NCBI GenBank assembly: GCA_009746045.1
Contig: RPFO01000213.1
Span: forward strand, 2,460,834 to 2,524,833
Reading direction: 5' to 3'
Origin: Mesostigma viride
Taxonomy: Eukaryota > Streptophyta > Mesostigmatophyceae > Mesostigmatales > Mesostigmataceae
DNA length: 64,000 bases
In this document: piece by piece, positions 1 to 12,241 of the stretch
Layout: each line of letters starts with the position of its first letter
Position numbering within the stretch: position 1 is the stretch's first letter
Made by a program: the position numbers and the translations under genes
The notes under the pieces: model-generated
Told to the model about the DNA's origin: nothing
The model's input: the letters and a program-made list of their open reading frames with translations, nothing else
Database searches by the model: none

Positions 1-3000
1 AGTCATAGTCTCCTCAGAAGCTGGTGTGACGTCATTCTCATCATCCGGCCTGGCCTTTGTGAGGCGCAGGAAGGTGTTCGCCAGAACTCGATTGTAATTT
101 GAAATTTGGGAAGGTTGGGCCTTGTTTTTTTTCCGCTCGCCTTCTTCCTCCCTCAACTCCCCCTTATCCTCCTTACTCCCCTCCAAACTCCCTTCCCTCC
201 CGACTGATTGTTTGGTGGCCGGCAGGATGTACGCCAGCAGGTTCGTGTAATGGCCATCGGGAATAAAATGCCCTTTGCCCTGCTTCACGACGCCGTGCAA
301 GTACAGCCTGTTGTAATTCCAAACATCCAGAAGCGCCTGCCCAAGCGTCCGATCCGCTACCGCCTGATCTTCGGCATTGGCGCCCTTGGAGATTTCGAAT
401 AGGCGATCCAGCTTCTTCTTCCCAACCTCCTGTCACGAACAGAGGAACGAAAAATTGACACACAAGAACAATTCAAGGGTCGACTTGCAGCGTGACGTTA
501 TGAACGCACGGGAGCGCGAAAAATGGTCTTCAGCGCCGAAATCGGTAAGTTAGGGTCACTCTGCGAAACCACCCCAGAAATATGTCGGGATGAGAGTTTG
601 ACTGCCATTGTCGTTTCTGTGTGCGACTTCCCGCATTTATAATGCATGATAAAGGAAGACTTTTGACATGGTCACTCCACAGTGCGACCCTTACTCGACA
701 TAACACGACGAAGTGGTGGAACTGCAGCGTCACCATTGCCATAGATAGAACTACCACTTACAGATATTTCCGGGAACTTTTTACACTCGTCCCAATTTGG
801 AAGAAGGTCGGCCCCCCGAAGCAGAATGACGTTCGTTCCCCCGTACCCAGTATGGAATTGTTCCATAAGGGATGAGAAAAGTTTAGCCGCCGCGGCACTG
901 TCCTTCGCGTTCTCAGACGCTGCCCCCCCTTCACACATTAGTTTCTTAACATGTGTCACACCGGGCGTCCATTCCCCCTCCAATTGCTTGAAAGACTTTA
1001 AACCCTTGAAATAGTGGTTTCCGTCGACCACCGCATATCGAAGAACGAGATATTCGCCATCAGGATGTTCTTCGTGAAATCTTGGGTCGAATGCCTTTAA
1101 GGAGGCCTGGCTTATTAGGCTGAAGACCTCCCTTGGTTGAAAATCAAAGGGCAGAACGTCGTCTTGTTCCCCGACTCGTGCATAGGTCCGGAACTCAACA
1201 CCTCTCTTGAGGAAAGAAGCGGTGGACTTGGTTCCAAGATACTTCTCAATCTCCTTGTCGGACAAGGGGCGAAAGTAACGCGAGCCCACGAACTCCGCGT
1301 CAGTCCTAGCGCCATGGCATTTTTTCAGCCAATCCCGGTAAGGGCCGGTGGACGTGATGTGTTTGGCGAAGAGGCTTGGCTTGGTTTCCGCAAGCGCTTG
1401 AAAGGCGAACTGCCACACAGGGATGCACACCTTAAAATGCAAACTGTTTGTCTTTGCATTCAGCAAGATGCGCCCGTTCTCCCTGAACACCTCATCGCTT
1501 AGCAACCGCTGCCTCATGTTGTCAGGCAAAATCAGCCCGTTGACGGTGTGAATGCGCATGCTATTGCAACCGGTATCGATGAAGTCACTCGGTCGAATCC
1601 AACGGGATTCCCGCACAGCATTCGCGTCCCGAATGGCTTTGTCCCTGATCTCCTTCTCGGAGTCCACGGTCGTTGCCATCTTCCAATCTTTGATGATCGG
1701 CTCCTTGTCCACCTTTCCACTACTCGTCAGGATCCCCTCCTTGAAGAGCTTTGAAAGTGCTTTCAGAAGCTCAAGAAAAGGGGAGAAGGTAGGCCACTTT
1801 AATATATCCGACGCCGGCGCCTTGCCCCTGGCTTCGACGTAGTTAAGCATCTCCTTGACGAGTGCAAAAACGGCATCATTGCCGGCCAACCTTCCGTCAC
1901 CGTCTCCTTCCCCCTCGGCACCCTGAACGAAGGCATTGACGAACATGAGACAAGAAAGCAATAAATAGTTTAACGTATGCATATAGTCCGCGAGCGTAGG
2001 AAAATCTCAGAGTAGGGTGCTAAGAACACAGAAGGTAAAAAGGGTCACTCCACGGAGCTACCCCTCTGAATCTAAATCACCAAAAACGCACCGCTTCCTT
2101 TTCTCCCGCCTTCTTCCCCTTCTTTCCTTTTCCGCCTTTCTCCCCCTCGCCACCCTGGAGGAAGACATTGACGAAGATGAGACAGGAAAACAATAAATAG
2201 TTTAACGTTTGCAAATAGTCGGCGTGCAGACAAAAAATACCGAATAGGGTGCAAAGCACGGAGAAGGTAAAAAGGTTCACTCCACAGAGCTACCCCTCTA
2301 AATAAAAAATTCCGCAAAAACGCACCTCTTCCTTTTCTCCCGCCTTCTTCCCCTTCTTTCCCTTCCCGCCCTTCTCCCCCCGGCCGCGTCATCCTCCATT
2401 TCCACCCCCTTATCCTTCCCCTTCTCCTTTTTATCCGCATCCCTCTTCTTTTTGGACGCTTTTGCCTGACCCTCAAGCAGCTTCGCCCGTTCACGATCCC
2501 TTCTCTTGAGATCCAACTTCATGAACTTGATGACCTTGTCCACCTTCGCCTCCGTGTACTCCTTTGGTTTCCACTTGAACTTTTCGGTGCCCTTGGACTT
2601 GACTTGGTTGACGAAATCATAGGCCAGTCACCGTTGAAGGTGTCAGATTGCATTGCGAAATCGGCCGCCGCTCAACGCGTAGTTGGGTGAGATACTTGCG
2701 AAACTCCCCGGCACCCATCGTAACATCCTTAGGGGGCTTGCCTAGGATGAGGTCGCCAATATCACAGATAGTCTTCACCTTATTCTTTCTGTCAATAAGC
2801 TTCTTGGGATCCTGGAATGTCGTCGTCGCCTTTTTTTTAGCCTGCTGGAAGGTATACCAACAACACACAACATACACATGAAGCGAAATGTATTAAGAAG
2901 AGTAATCTGAACTCTGGCATCCTAGCTCTGCAGCGCGACCTTCAGCGTTAAAAACTTAAAAAACATTGTACAAACCTTTGCCTTCCCCTTCCCCTTCGGA

Positions 3001-6000
3001 GTTGGCTCGGGCTCATTTTCTTCCTCCTCCTCCTCCTCCTCCTCGTGCTCCTCCTCCTCTTCCTCCTCGTCCACCTCCTGCTCCTTCTCCTCCTCTTCCT
3101 TCTCGTCCACCTCCTGCATGAAAAAAAAAAATAATAATTCAGACGATGACATAAAAAAAACGAGCATTAATTTTGTTTTAACGTTGCTCTGCGGAGCGAC
3201 CCCAACCCTAAGCTTGAACAGTAAAATGAAACAAATTTCCTACCTCTACGTTCTCCGTCCCCATCCCTTCGACCTCTTCGAAAGGTTGATCGTCATCCTG
3301 CAAGACGAAACGTGCGTTCAGATAAATATACAAAGTCAGTCAAAACAGGAACTATTTCTTGAATATCCTATCTTCACAAATCGACCCCGAACCTTTAGCG
3401 GCATTTGCTTACCTCCGGTTTCCACGCTGAAGGACTTTGTCCCTCAAAACGTGGAATGTCACCCTCCTGGCGGGAAGGAGAGAAAGAAATGCGTTCATCG
3501 TTAGTAACAATTTTCAACAAAAGAAATACACAACACAAATCTAAACGGACTGAATAAAAATGTACACAAATGTCAATAATTACCTCAATGTCAAATCTCC
3601 ACTCCCGCAACACTTGTCCGATCGGCCACATCTCAGATGGAGTTGTGTGGCTCAGTTCGTTTTCGAAAAACGTCCGAAGAAAAAACAAGTGAGATAGCAT
3701 GTCCTGACTCCATGATTTCTCGTTTATGTTCGCCGTCACTAACGACAGGCAGTCGTCGATCCCCTTGTACTCAAGCCATGCGACAACCTCCTTTCGTGGG
3801 GGCTCATACTGTCCGGCCATGTCGAACTCCCCACTCTGACGAAAACGCAGGATCTCATCCTCGCACAACTGAAGAAACAATTCAACAGCTCGACTCGGAA
3901 GAATAGGGTCTGGGTTCACCCTAAACTGCGCCATCCACACTGAATACGACGAAAGGAAGTGCGATCTAACCCCATCCAAATCTTCAATCACTTCCGAACC
4001 AGCCCTGAACAACTCGGGAGATACCGAGTGGTCCATGGCGATCAGAAAGTCGCCGAAGACATCCCAGTCGAACTGTGCAGCCTTGAACCCTTTCTTCAAG
4101 AGCAGATTGACATCCATTTCCGTCAGCGGGGAGGTGTCCCAATCCTCACCTGTCTTCCCCTGCTCTAGGACCTGGTACATTTCCCACCTGCAGACAGATA
4201 TGATGATGTCAAAATACTCGTGTGACAATGGGTGCTGTCTCGTGTCCTTGCAGTACTGTTTGGTCGCACAAGACAGCTTGATCCAGACGAGCAGGCTTCG
4301 AGGAACATAAGCTGTAACATCCGCTGCGTCGGGTATATTCGACCCGCACTCGGTAACAAGCAACTCGAAGGTGTCGAAGAGAGATGCCATTTCTTCCCCT
4401 TTAACCTTTTGCCTCGAAGGCTCCGCCCCATGACTTCGAACAAAAGATCACGAAGTGTTGGATCACTCCAAGGGTTCACATTATCATCAGACCCGACTGA
4501 GATCCTTTCATGCCAGACACCGTCATCGATCGCAACTTCGATCTCCTTCGACACAAAGGTGCTCAAGAACGACTTGGCGTCATCGTTCAGATGTTTTTCG
4601 TAAGTCGTCAACCATGACTTCCAAGTTTCCAAGCCCCTCAACTGGATCGGCTGCACACAGGTCCACAAAACGAAAAAAAAGCATAATCGGAAAAAAAGTT
4701 TAGGGTCACTCTGCGAAGTGACCCTTCATAAAAAAATCTCAAACAGAACGAACGACTAACTGACATGCACTATGAAGCGGCGAAAAAATTATTAGCTCAC
4801 CCGCAATTTCTCCTCCCCACTCCCAACCTCGGCGTTCCCCTGAGACTCTGTCTCATCTCCCCCTTTCTTCCTCTGGATGCAGCAAGACAGAGGAAAGCAT
4901 ACTCGTTGAAAAAGTTTAGGGTCACTCTGCGAAATGACCCTCCATAAATTAATCACACATGCGAAGGAAACGGCAACTCAGAAATGAAGGACAAATGAAC
5001 AAAGAACAAAGGCGAAAAACACAGGATTACTTATCGCTCACCTCCGTTGTTGTCCCGCTCTTCTTGGGATCCTCTGACTTCTTTTCGTCTGCCCCCCGCT
5101 TCCTCTGAAATCAAAACAACAGGGAAAAGCATACTTGTTGGTTCAGGTTAGGGTCACTCTGCGAAATGACCCATTCATGGTCAGACGAGCTTAGCAGAGA
5201 TAAGGAATAACGAAACCGTTAAAAAAAACACGCACACTAATGGGGGTAAAAACTGTTTCTCACCTGAGACGGCTCCGTACCCTCCTTCTCCGAGACCCCC
5301 GCGGTCTTCCCATCCACCTCCGTCGACTTTTCTGCAGCCTGCGCCTTCCTGCGCTCCTCCTCAAGTTTGGCTTGGTATTTCAGGCGTGCCGCCACACCCG
5401 CCTCCATCATCCTCTTCCCCTCCTCCTGCACCTTCCTCTTCGCCTTTGCCTCCTCGTCCTTCTTTTTCCTTTCCTCATTCGCCTTTCTCTCCTTTTCGTC
5501 CCGCTCCCACGACGCCCTCCTCTTCCTGCGCTCCGCCTCCTCCATCTCCGCAGCTTCCATTTCTGCCTGCTTCGCCTCTCGCTCTGCCCTTTCCTTCTTC
5601 ACCCATTCCCTCTGCTCCCTTTCCAGGAGCTCCTGGGCGGCCTTCCGTTCCTTGTCCTTTTTCTCCAGATTCACCAGATCTTCGGCGTGCTGCGTTGCCT
5701 GATCCAGATAAGAAGTCAGAAGTGCCATGCGGTCATTCCTTCTCTTTCTTTCCTCCTCCGGAAGATCCTCCAGTGGCCTTGGGTCTGCCTTGTCCCTGTC
5801 CTCCATGCTGATCAGGAGGTCAATGTTCTTCTGCAGATCACGCAGGAACCGCTCATGGTCATCCTCCTTCTCCTCCCATTCCGCTCTTGCTTTCTTTCTT
5901 GCCTGTGGGGAGCGGCTCCTCGGAGGTGAGTTTGACGACCGGCGCTTGGGTGGCGACCGGCGCTTGGGCGGAGACTTCCGACCTGGAGACTTTGCAGGCG

Positions 6001-6679
6001 ACTTGGGCGGTGATCGGGACTTGGAGGTCGCCCCCTTCTTTGGAGGGGAGCTTTGGGGAGACGCGGGATGCGAGCTGGGCTGTGAGGTCGACGCCTCGTG
6101 GTGGGACCTTAGAGGTGACTTGGGCGGCGGGCTGCCCTGCTCAGACGCCTCGTGGTGGGCCCTGGGAGAAGACTTGGGCGGCGAGCTGGGCTTCGAGGTA
6201 ACCACCTCGACGGGGGCGGACCTCGGCGAGTTTGAGGTCGACTTCCCGCGGACGGGGGACTCCTTGTTGATGGCGGGCCGCTGGGGAGACTGTGGAGACA
6301 CAACGGAGCTGGACCCAGCTCCGGCAGCCTGTGCCTCAGGTGCGGGCCGCTGAGGAGACTGTGGAGACACAACGGAGCTGGACCCAGCCCCGGCAGCCTG
6401 TGCCTCAGGTGCGGGCCGCTTGGGAGATTTGGAGGCCGACGCCTCCACGGAGCTTGGCCCAGCCCCGGCAGCAAGCATTGTTGACAGAGGAGGAAACTCC
6501 TCTACGCCCTTGGGCGGAGAGGCGGGTGGCGTACTATACTTAGGAGACTCGCTCGTCGACTTGACCTTGTCGACATAGGTGGCCCTCTCCACCTCTTTTC
6601 CCTTCTGAAGCAAGGAGGCCCTCTCCTGCTCCTCCTTTTCCTTCTGAAGCTGAACTTCCCTCTCCTTCTCTTGTTCCTT
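1..6679 (-). CDS. Large multi-exon gene for a charged, SR/P-rich coiled-coil protein, incomplete at both ends
   Basis: I do not recognise the family. Exons read on the minus strand: 6679-5264, 5104-5042, 4872-4801, 4650-3584, 3466-3413, 3297-3244, 3113-2976, about 2844-2326, 2154-2092, 1922-762 and 429 to the window edge. All have GT donors and AG acceptors, and every junction I could test is phase 0. The first exon is Ser/Pro-rich with repeated SPPK/SPPKR and RS motifs, then a long charged helix rich in E, K and R (coiled coil, about the last 230 residues). Later small exons are K/E-rich; 3113-2976 is almost pure acidic. The exons at 4650-3584 and 1922-762 look globular and unfamiliar. The SR/P and KR stretches suggest a nuclear protein (inference). 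The start codon lies upstream of 6680, in or beyond the repeat array. Four apparent one-base deletions break the frame (near 4395, 2655, 2630, 2380). The apparent signal peptide just before 1922 is translated intron. Confidence 0.7.
1923..2325 (-). repeat. Pair of near-identical introns around a 21-codon K/G/E-rich exon
   Basis: Introns 2325-2155 (171 nt) and 2091-1923 (169 nt) both start GTGCGTTTTTG. Both carry the palindrome variant (GGTTCACTCCACAGAGCTACC at 2274-2294, related copy at 2042-2064), and both end with the same stretch before AG. The exons between them also resemble each other (GGKGKKGKKAGEKE). Local tandem duplication of exon plus intron is therefore as likely as two independent intron insertions. 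Confidence 0.65.
4651..5263 (-). repeat. Three sibling introns carrying the same palindrome
   Basis: Introns 5263-5105 (159 nt), 5041-4873 (169 nt) and 4800-4651 (150 nt) flank exons of 63 and 72 nt. Each begins GTGAG. Each holds GGGTCACT-N6-AGTGACCC or a one-mismatch form (5151-5172, 4919-4940, 4703-4724). In the sense direction each palindrome is followed at once by CTAAAC or CTAACC, a plausible branch point, and then a related TATGCTTT stretch about 30-45 nt before the AG. The three introns are alignable to one another while the exons between them are not, which is the pattern expected of introner-type intron copies. Confidence 0.7.
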
Positions 6680-6744
6680 CTGCGGCAAATAAGGAAAAAC
6701 AAATAGACCAATGTCGGATGAAGAAAGTGTAAATTCGCATCAGC

Positions 6745-7725
6745 GTGAGGGGTGGCGCTGCAGCGCTACCCTAAGAAGAAACAAGGATGAAATCCCATTC
6801 AGGTTTGGGGAAAAAAAATAGAAGATGTAACTAATGTCAGGGAAGGGGTTATTCTGTAGCGGGACCCTTCCGCAAAATAAGACATAAGAACCAAGTTAAG
6901 GAACGACCCTACCAACAAAATATAGCATAAAAATATTTCATGGAAGGGTGACTCGGCAGCGCGACACTTCAAACAAATTGTGATTGATAAACGTATCTGG
7001 AAAGGGTGACTCGGCAGCGCGACCTTACAACAAAAATGTGATTGAATAACGTATCTTGGAATGGTCACTCTGCAGCGCTACCCTACAAGCAAAATGTTAT
7101 TGAATAGCGTATCTGGAAAGGGTGACTCTGCAGCACTACCCTGCAAACAAAATGTTATTGAATAACGTATCTGGAAAGGCTGACTCTGCAACGCGACCCT
7201 ACAACCAAAATGTGATTGAATAACGTATCTTGGAATGGTCACTCTGCAGCGCTACCCTACAAGCAAAATGTTATTGAATAGCGTATCTGGAAAGGGTGAC
7301 TCTGCAGCACTACCCTGCAAACAAAATGTTATTGAATAACGTATCTGGAAAGGCTGACTCTGCAACGCGACCCTACAACCAAAATGTGATTGAATAACGT
7401 ATCTTGGAAAGGTGACTCTGCAGCGCTACCCTACAAACAAAATGTGATTGAATAACGTATCTTCGAAAGGTGACTCTGCAGCGCTACCCTACAAACAAAA
7501 TGTTATTGAATAACGTATCCGGAAAGGGTGACTCTGCATCGCGACCCTACAAACAAAATGTTATTGAATAACGCATCTTGGAAAGGTGACTCTGCAGCGC
7601 GACCCTACAAACACTGAATGGAAGTTTGCATTGTGAGGGGGTCACTCTGCAGCGCGACCTTACAAACAAAGACTGCGACATTGCGCAAGGGTAGGGGTCA
7701 CTCTGCAGAGCGACCCTACCCAAAA
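6745..7725. repeat. 58-bp satellite built on the intronic palindrome
   Basis: About 16 units of ~58 bp. Each has an AT-rich part (AACAAAATGTTATTGAATAACGT-like) and a copy of the palindrome family (GGGTGACTCTGCAGCGCTACC-like). Between 7054 and 7400 the units form a higher-order repeat of 174 bp, exactly three units, present twice almost unchanged. The array lies directly upstream of the 6679 acceptor, so it is probably inside or at the 5' side of the minus-strand gene. Confidence 0.8.
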
Positions 7726-7755
7726 ACAATACTAACCACTCCCCAAAAAAATCAC

Positions 7756-10326
7756 GCATGGATGGTGGTGGTGGGTGGCTGGCACGCATGGATGATGGTG
7801 GTGGGGTGCTGGCACGCATGGATGATGGTGGTGGGGTGCTGGCACGCATGGATGATGGTGGTGGGGTGCTGGCACGCATGGATGGTGGTGGTGGGGTGCT
7901 GGCATGCATGGATGATGGTGGTGGGGTGCTGGCACGCATGGATGGTGGTGGTGGGGTGCTGGCACGCATGGATGGTGGTGGTGGGTGGCTGGCATGCATG
8001 GATGGTGGTGGTGGGGTGCTGGCACGCATGGATGGTGGTGGTGGGGTGCTGGCATGCATGGATGGTGGTGGTGGGGTGCTGGCATGCATGGATGATGGTG
8101 GTGGGGTGCTGGCACGCATGGATGATGGTGGTGGGGTGCTGGCATGCATGGATGGTGGTGGTGGGGTGCTGGCACGCATGGATGGTGGTGGTGGGGTGCT
8201 GGCACGCATGGATGATGGTGGTGGGGTGCTGGCATGCATGGATGGTGGTGGTGGGGTGCTGGCACGCATGGATGGTGGTGGTGGGGTGCTGGCATGCATG
8301 GATGATGGTGGTGGGGTGCTGGCATGCATGGATGGTGGTGGTGGGTGGCTGGCACGCATGGATGGTGGTGGTGGGGTGCTGGCACGCATGGATGGTGGTG
8401 GTGGGTGGCTGGCATGCATGGATGGTGGTGGTGGGGTGCTGGCACGCATGGATGGTGGTGGTGGGGTGCTGGCATGCATGGATGGTGGTGGTGGGGTGCT
8501 GGCATGCATGGATGATGGTGGTGGGGTGCTGGCACGCATGGATGATGGTGGTGGGGTGCTGGCATGCATGGATGGTGGTGGTGGGGTGCTGGCACGCATG
8601 GATGGTGGTGGTGGGGTGCTGGCACGCATGGATGATGGTGGTGGGGTGCTGGCATGCATGGATGGTGGTGGTGGGGTGCTGGCACGCATGGATGGTCACT
8701 GGTGGTGGGGTGCTGGCATGCATGGATGATGGTGGTGGGGTGCTGGCATGCATGGATGGTGGTGGTGGGTGGCTGGCACGCATGGATGGTGGTGGTGGGG
8801 TGCTGGCATGCATGGATGATGGTGGTGGGGTGCTGGCATGCATGGATGGTGGTGGTGGGGTGCTGGCACGCATGGATGATGGTGGTGGGGTGCTGGCATG
8901 CATGGATGATGGTGGTGGGGTGCTGGCATGCATGGATGGTGGTGGTGGGTGGCTGGCATGCATGGATGATGGTGGTGGGGTGCTGGCACGCATGGATGAT
9001 GGTGGTGGGGTGCTGGCACGCATGGATGATGGTGGTGGGGTGCTGGCATGCATGGATGGTGGTGGTGGGGTGCTGGCATGCATGGATGATGGTGGTGGGG
9101 TGCTGGCACGCATGGATGATGGTGGTGGGGTGCTGGCATGCATGGATGGTGGTGGTGGGTGGCTGGCACGCATGGATGGTGGTGGTGGGGTGCTGGCATG
9201 CATGGATGGTGGTGGTGGGGTGCTGGCACGCATGGATGGTGGTGGTGGGTGGCTGGCATGCATGGATGATGGTGGTGGGGTGCTGGCACGCATGGATGAT
9301 GGTGGTGGGGTGCTGGCATGCATGGATGGTGGTGGTGGGTGGCTGGCACGCATGGATGGTGGTGGTGGGGTGCTGGCATGCATGGATGATGGTGGTGGGG
9401 TGCTGGCACGCATGGATGATGGTGGTGGGTGCTGGCACGCATGGATGATGGTGGTGGGGTGCTGGCATGCATGGATGGTGGTGGTGGGTGGCTGGCACGC
9501 ATGGATGATGGTGGTGGGGTGCTGGCATGCATGGATGGTGGTGGTGGGTGGCTGGCATGCATGGATGATGGTGGTGGGGTGCTGGCACGCATGGATGATG
9601 GTGGTGGGGTGCTGGCATGCATGGATGGTGGTGGTGGGTGGCTGGCACGCATGGATGGTGGTGGTGGGGTGCTGGCATGCATGGATGATGGTGGTGGGGT
9701 GCTGGCACGCATGGATGATGGTGGTGGGGTGCTGGCACGCATGGATGATGGTGGTGGGGTGCTGGCATGCATGGATGGTGGTGGTGGGTGGCTGGCACGC
9801 ATGGATGGTGGTGGTGGGGTGCTGGCATGCATGGATGATGGTGGTGGGGTGCTGGCATGCATGGATGATGGTGGTGGGGTGCTGGCATGCATGGATGGTG
9901 GTGGTGGGTGGCTGGCACGCATGGATGGTGGTGGTGGGTGCTGGCACGCATGGATGGTGGTGGTGGGGTGCTGGCACGCATGGATGATGGTGGTGGGTGG
10001 CTGGCATGCATGGATGATGGTGGTGGGGTGCTGGCACGCATGGATGTGGTGGTGGGGTGCTGGCACGCATGGATGGTGGTGGTGGGGTGCTGGCATGCAT
10101 GGATGATGGTGGTGGGGTGCTGGCACGCATGGATGATGGTGGTGGGGTGCTGGCATGCATGGATGATGGTGGTGGGGTGCTGGCATGCATGGATGATGGT
10201 GGTGGGGTGCTGGCATGCATGGATGGTGGTGGTGGGTGGCTGGCACGCATGGATGGTGGTGGTGGGTGGCTGGCACGCATGGATGATGGTGGTGGGGTGC
10301 TGGCATGCATGGATGGTGGTGGTGGA
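7756..10326. repeat. 30-bp G-rich minisatellite, about 85 copies
   Basis: The unit is close to GGTGGTGGGGTGCTGGCAYG followed by CATGGATGRT. Variants alternate CACG/CATG, GGATGAT/GGATGGT and GGGGTGC/GGGTGGC. Because 30 is a multiple of three and the unit has no stop, long frames exist on both strands (His/Pro-rich, Trp/Val-rich). I regard these as artefacts. One 3-nt insertion-like break near 8697 and one-base losses near 9429, 9940 and 10046 shift the frames between blocks. Confidence 0.95.
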
Positions 10327-10868
10327 CATATCGCTGGCTGAGGACCAACACGAAAAAAGAAGCCATATCGCTGGCTGAGGACCAACACGAAAAAAGAAAA
10401 CATATCGCTGGCTGACGACCAACACGAAAAAAGAAAACATATCGCTGGCTGACGACCAACACGAAAAAAGAAAACATATCGCTGGCTGACGACCAACACG
10501 AAAAAAGAAAACATTTAGCTGGCTTAGGACCAACACGAAAAAAGAAAACATTTAGCTGGCAGAGGACCAATACGAAAAAATACTCTGGTCGCTCGCTGAG
10601 GACCAACCCTTAAAAAGAAGCCGTGTCGCTGGCTGAGGACCAACACGAAAAAAGAAAACATATTGCTGGCTGAGGACCAACCCTAAAAAAGAAGGCATAT
10701 CGCTGGCTGAGGACCAACACGAAAAAAGAAGCCATGTCGCTGGCTGAGGACCAACCCTTAAAAAGAAGGCATATCGCTGGCCGAGAACCAACCAGAAAAA
10801 AGAAGTCATGTCGCTGGCTGAGGACCAACACGAAAAAACAAGCCATATCGCTGGCTGAGGACTACAAA
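10327..10868. repeat. 37-bp tandem repeat, about 14 copies
   Basis: The unit contains ATATCGCTGGCTGAGGACCA then ACACGAAAAAAGAA. The period is 37 bp between 10328 and 10365 and stays near that to about 10866. It follows the 30-bp minisatellite without a gap. Later units are more divergent. Confidence 0.9.
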
Positions 10869-12241
10869 AGGGCATCATAGACGCCACCCTGCTCGCGCGA
10901 GTAAGTAGGGGTTCGTTGCACATTTACCTGCACGCATAAATCAGGAAGGGGGAAAAACGGCATTGAACAGGACCACGATTAGAATTGGGCTAGCTATAAA
11001 CTAACCGGACCATTTGAAGGCATAGCAACAAACATCACGCTCGACATCAAAAAAGACTGCGCTGTTGATGCACCTTTTTCATTATGGCGGCGAGTTGAGG
11101 CGGCAGTCCTCACCATCTTCAGCTAGGCAGCGATGATTATTACAGAAAACAGCTATGGCGGCAGCAGTGGTGGTGCGGTTTTCGAAACCCAACAGCTGTT
11201 GTGACCGATCGTCCGTGGAGCGACCCCTGTCAACGGCCCAGCGTAACCGGCGTTCAGGACGGAAAACGTGGCATGCTCGCCATTCGGCCAACGAGGCGAA
11301 ACGCGGCGCTAGATTATTCTTATTGACAAACCGCGCATGCGGATTGGACGACTCACAATGTGACGTAATCCAAGCGTCGGTCTTCACGGTCCCGCAGGTA
11401 TAAAAAGGAACAACACGCAGCCAATTTGACGCTACAATCGGGATGTTTGGATTCGGGCGTCACCATGCTGCCGTGGATAACGACGTCCGCGGTTCGATTC
11501 TAGCGTGAGCCCGGTGCTTTTTTGCACGTCGTCTGAGAGATCATCTGTCATATTACCACCAGTCGTCACTCTGCAAAGCGACGTGCCTACTGCCACGTGG
11601 TATGGCAAAAATTTCGAATGCAGAACTTTTGGGGTATACAAATAAATATATTATGAATCGGGTATAGTAAATGTATGGGGATATATACTAACATGCTAGC
11701 CAATATATTTATACTTTCTGCTGTCCATATGCTTATTATTATGATTATTGTTATGAATATGATATATGTTCTTTCTAATATTTGTTAAATATATTTTCCT
11801 ATTTACTGCTAACTTACTGTACTAGTTTTTTATATAAATGACTAGTACTAGATAGATTAATGCCATGAATACAAATTTAAAATATAGATTAAATTTTATG
11901 ACAATATTACATATATTTATGGACATCACTCTTTTTTTCATACAATAAGTAGAAAATATTTAGTATTAGAGATAGCTAGTCTGTCCAGTTCATATTTCTT
12001 CTATCTAAACAATAATGATTGTAATAGAAATAGTACTAAATACTAATTAAAACTATATAAATACCAATAAATACTTTCCATATTTCTGCTACATAATTAA
12101 ACAATAATGATTAAAACAATTATGTTCAATATTCAATTTCATTTAGTAGAATCTTAAATAATTCCATGAATTAATTCACGTATTTTCCTGTCTTGGTGTG
12201 ATCATCCAGGTACCTCGGCAACGACACGACACGCCTGAAAA
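10869..12241. other. Non-coding interval with an AT-rich block
   Basis: No supportable gene is seen. A TATA-like TATAAAAAGG lies at about 11399 on the plus strand, and one palindrome relative (GTCACTCTGCAAAGCGACG) at about 11563-11582. From about 11640 to 12180 the DNA is strongly A+T-rich without repeats of clear period. Confidence 0.6.

Noticed and set aside
1925-1982. Signal-peptide-like start MHTLNYLLLSCLMFV
   Set aside because: It is translated intron: a related copy occurs at 2155-2220, and the exon starts at 1922 after a clear AG acceptor.
7736-10326. CRISPR-like array
   Set aside because: Units are contiguous without unique spacers, and the genome is eukaryotic.
7618-10606. Several open frames of 220-939 codons on both strands
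   Set aside because: They are translations of the 30-bp minisatellite and the 37-bp repeat; no start context, domain or codon bias supports a gene.
11454-11530. Possible tRNA around GGTTCGATTC
   Set aside because: Only a B-box-like string and a T-run are present; acceptor, D and anticodon stems do not form.
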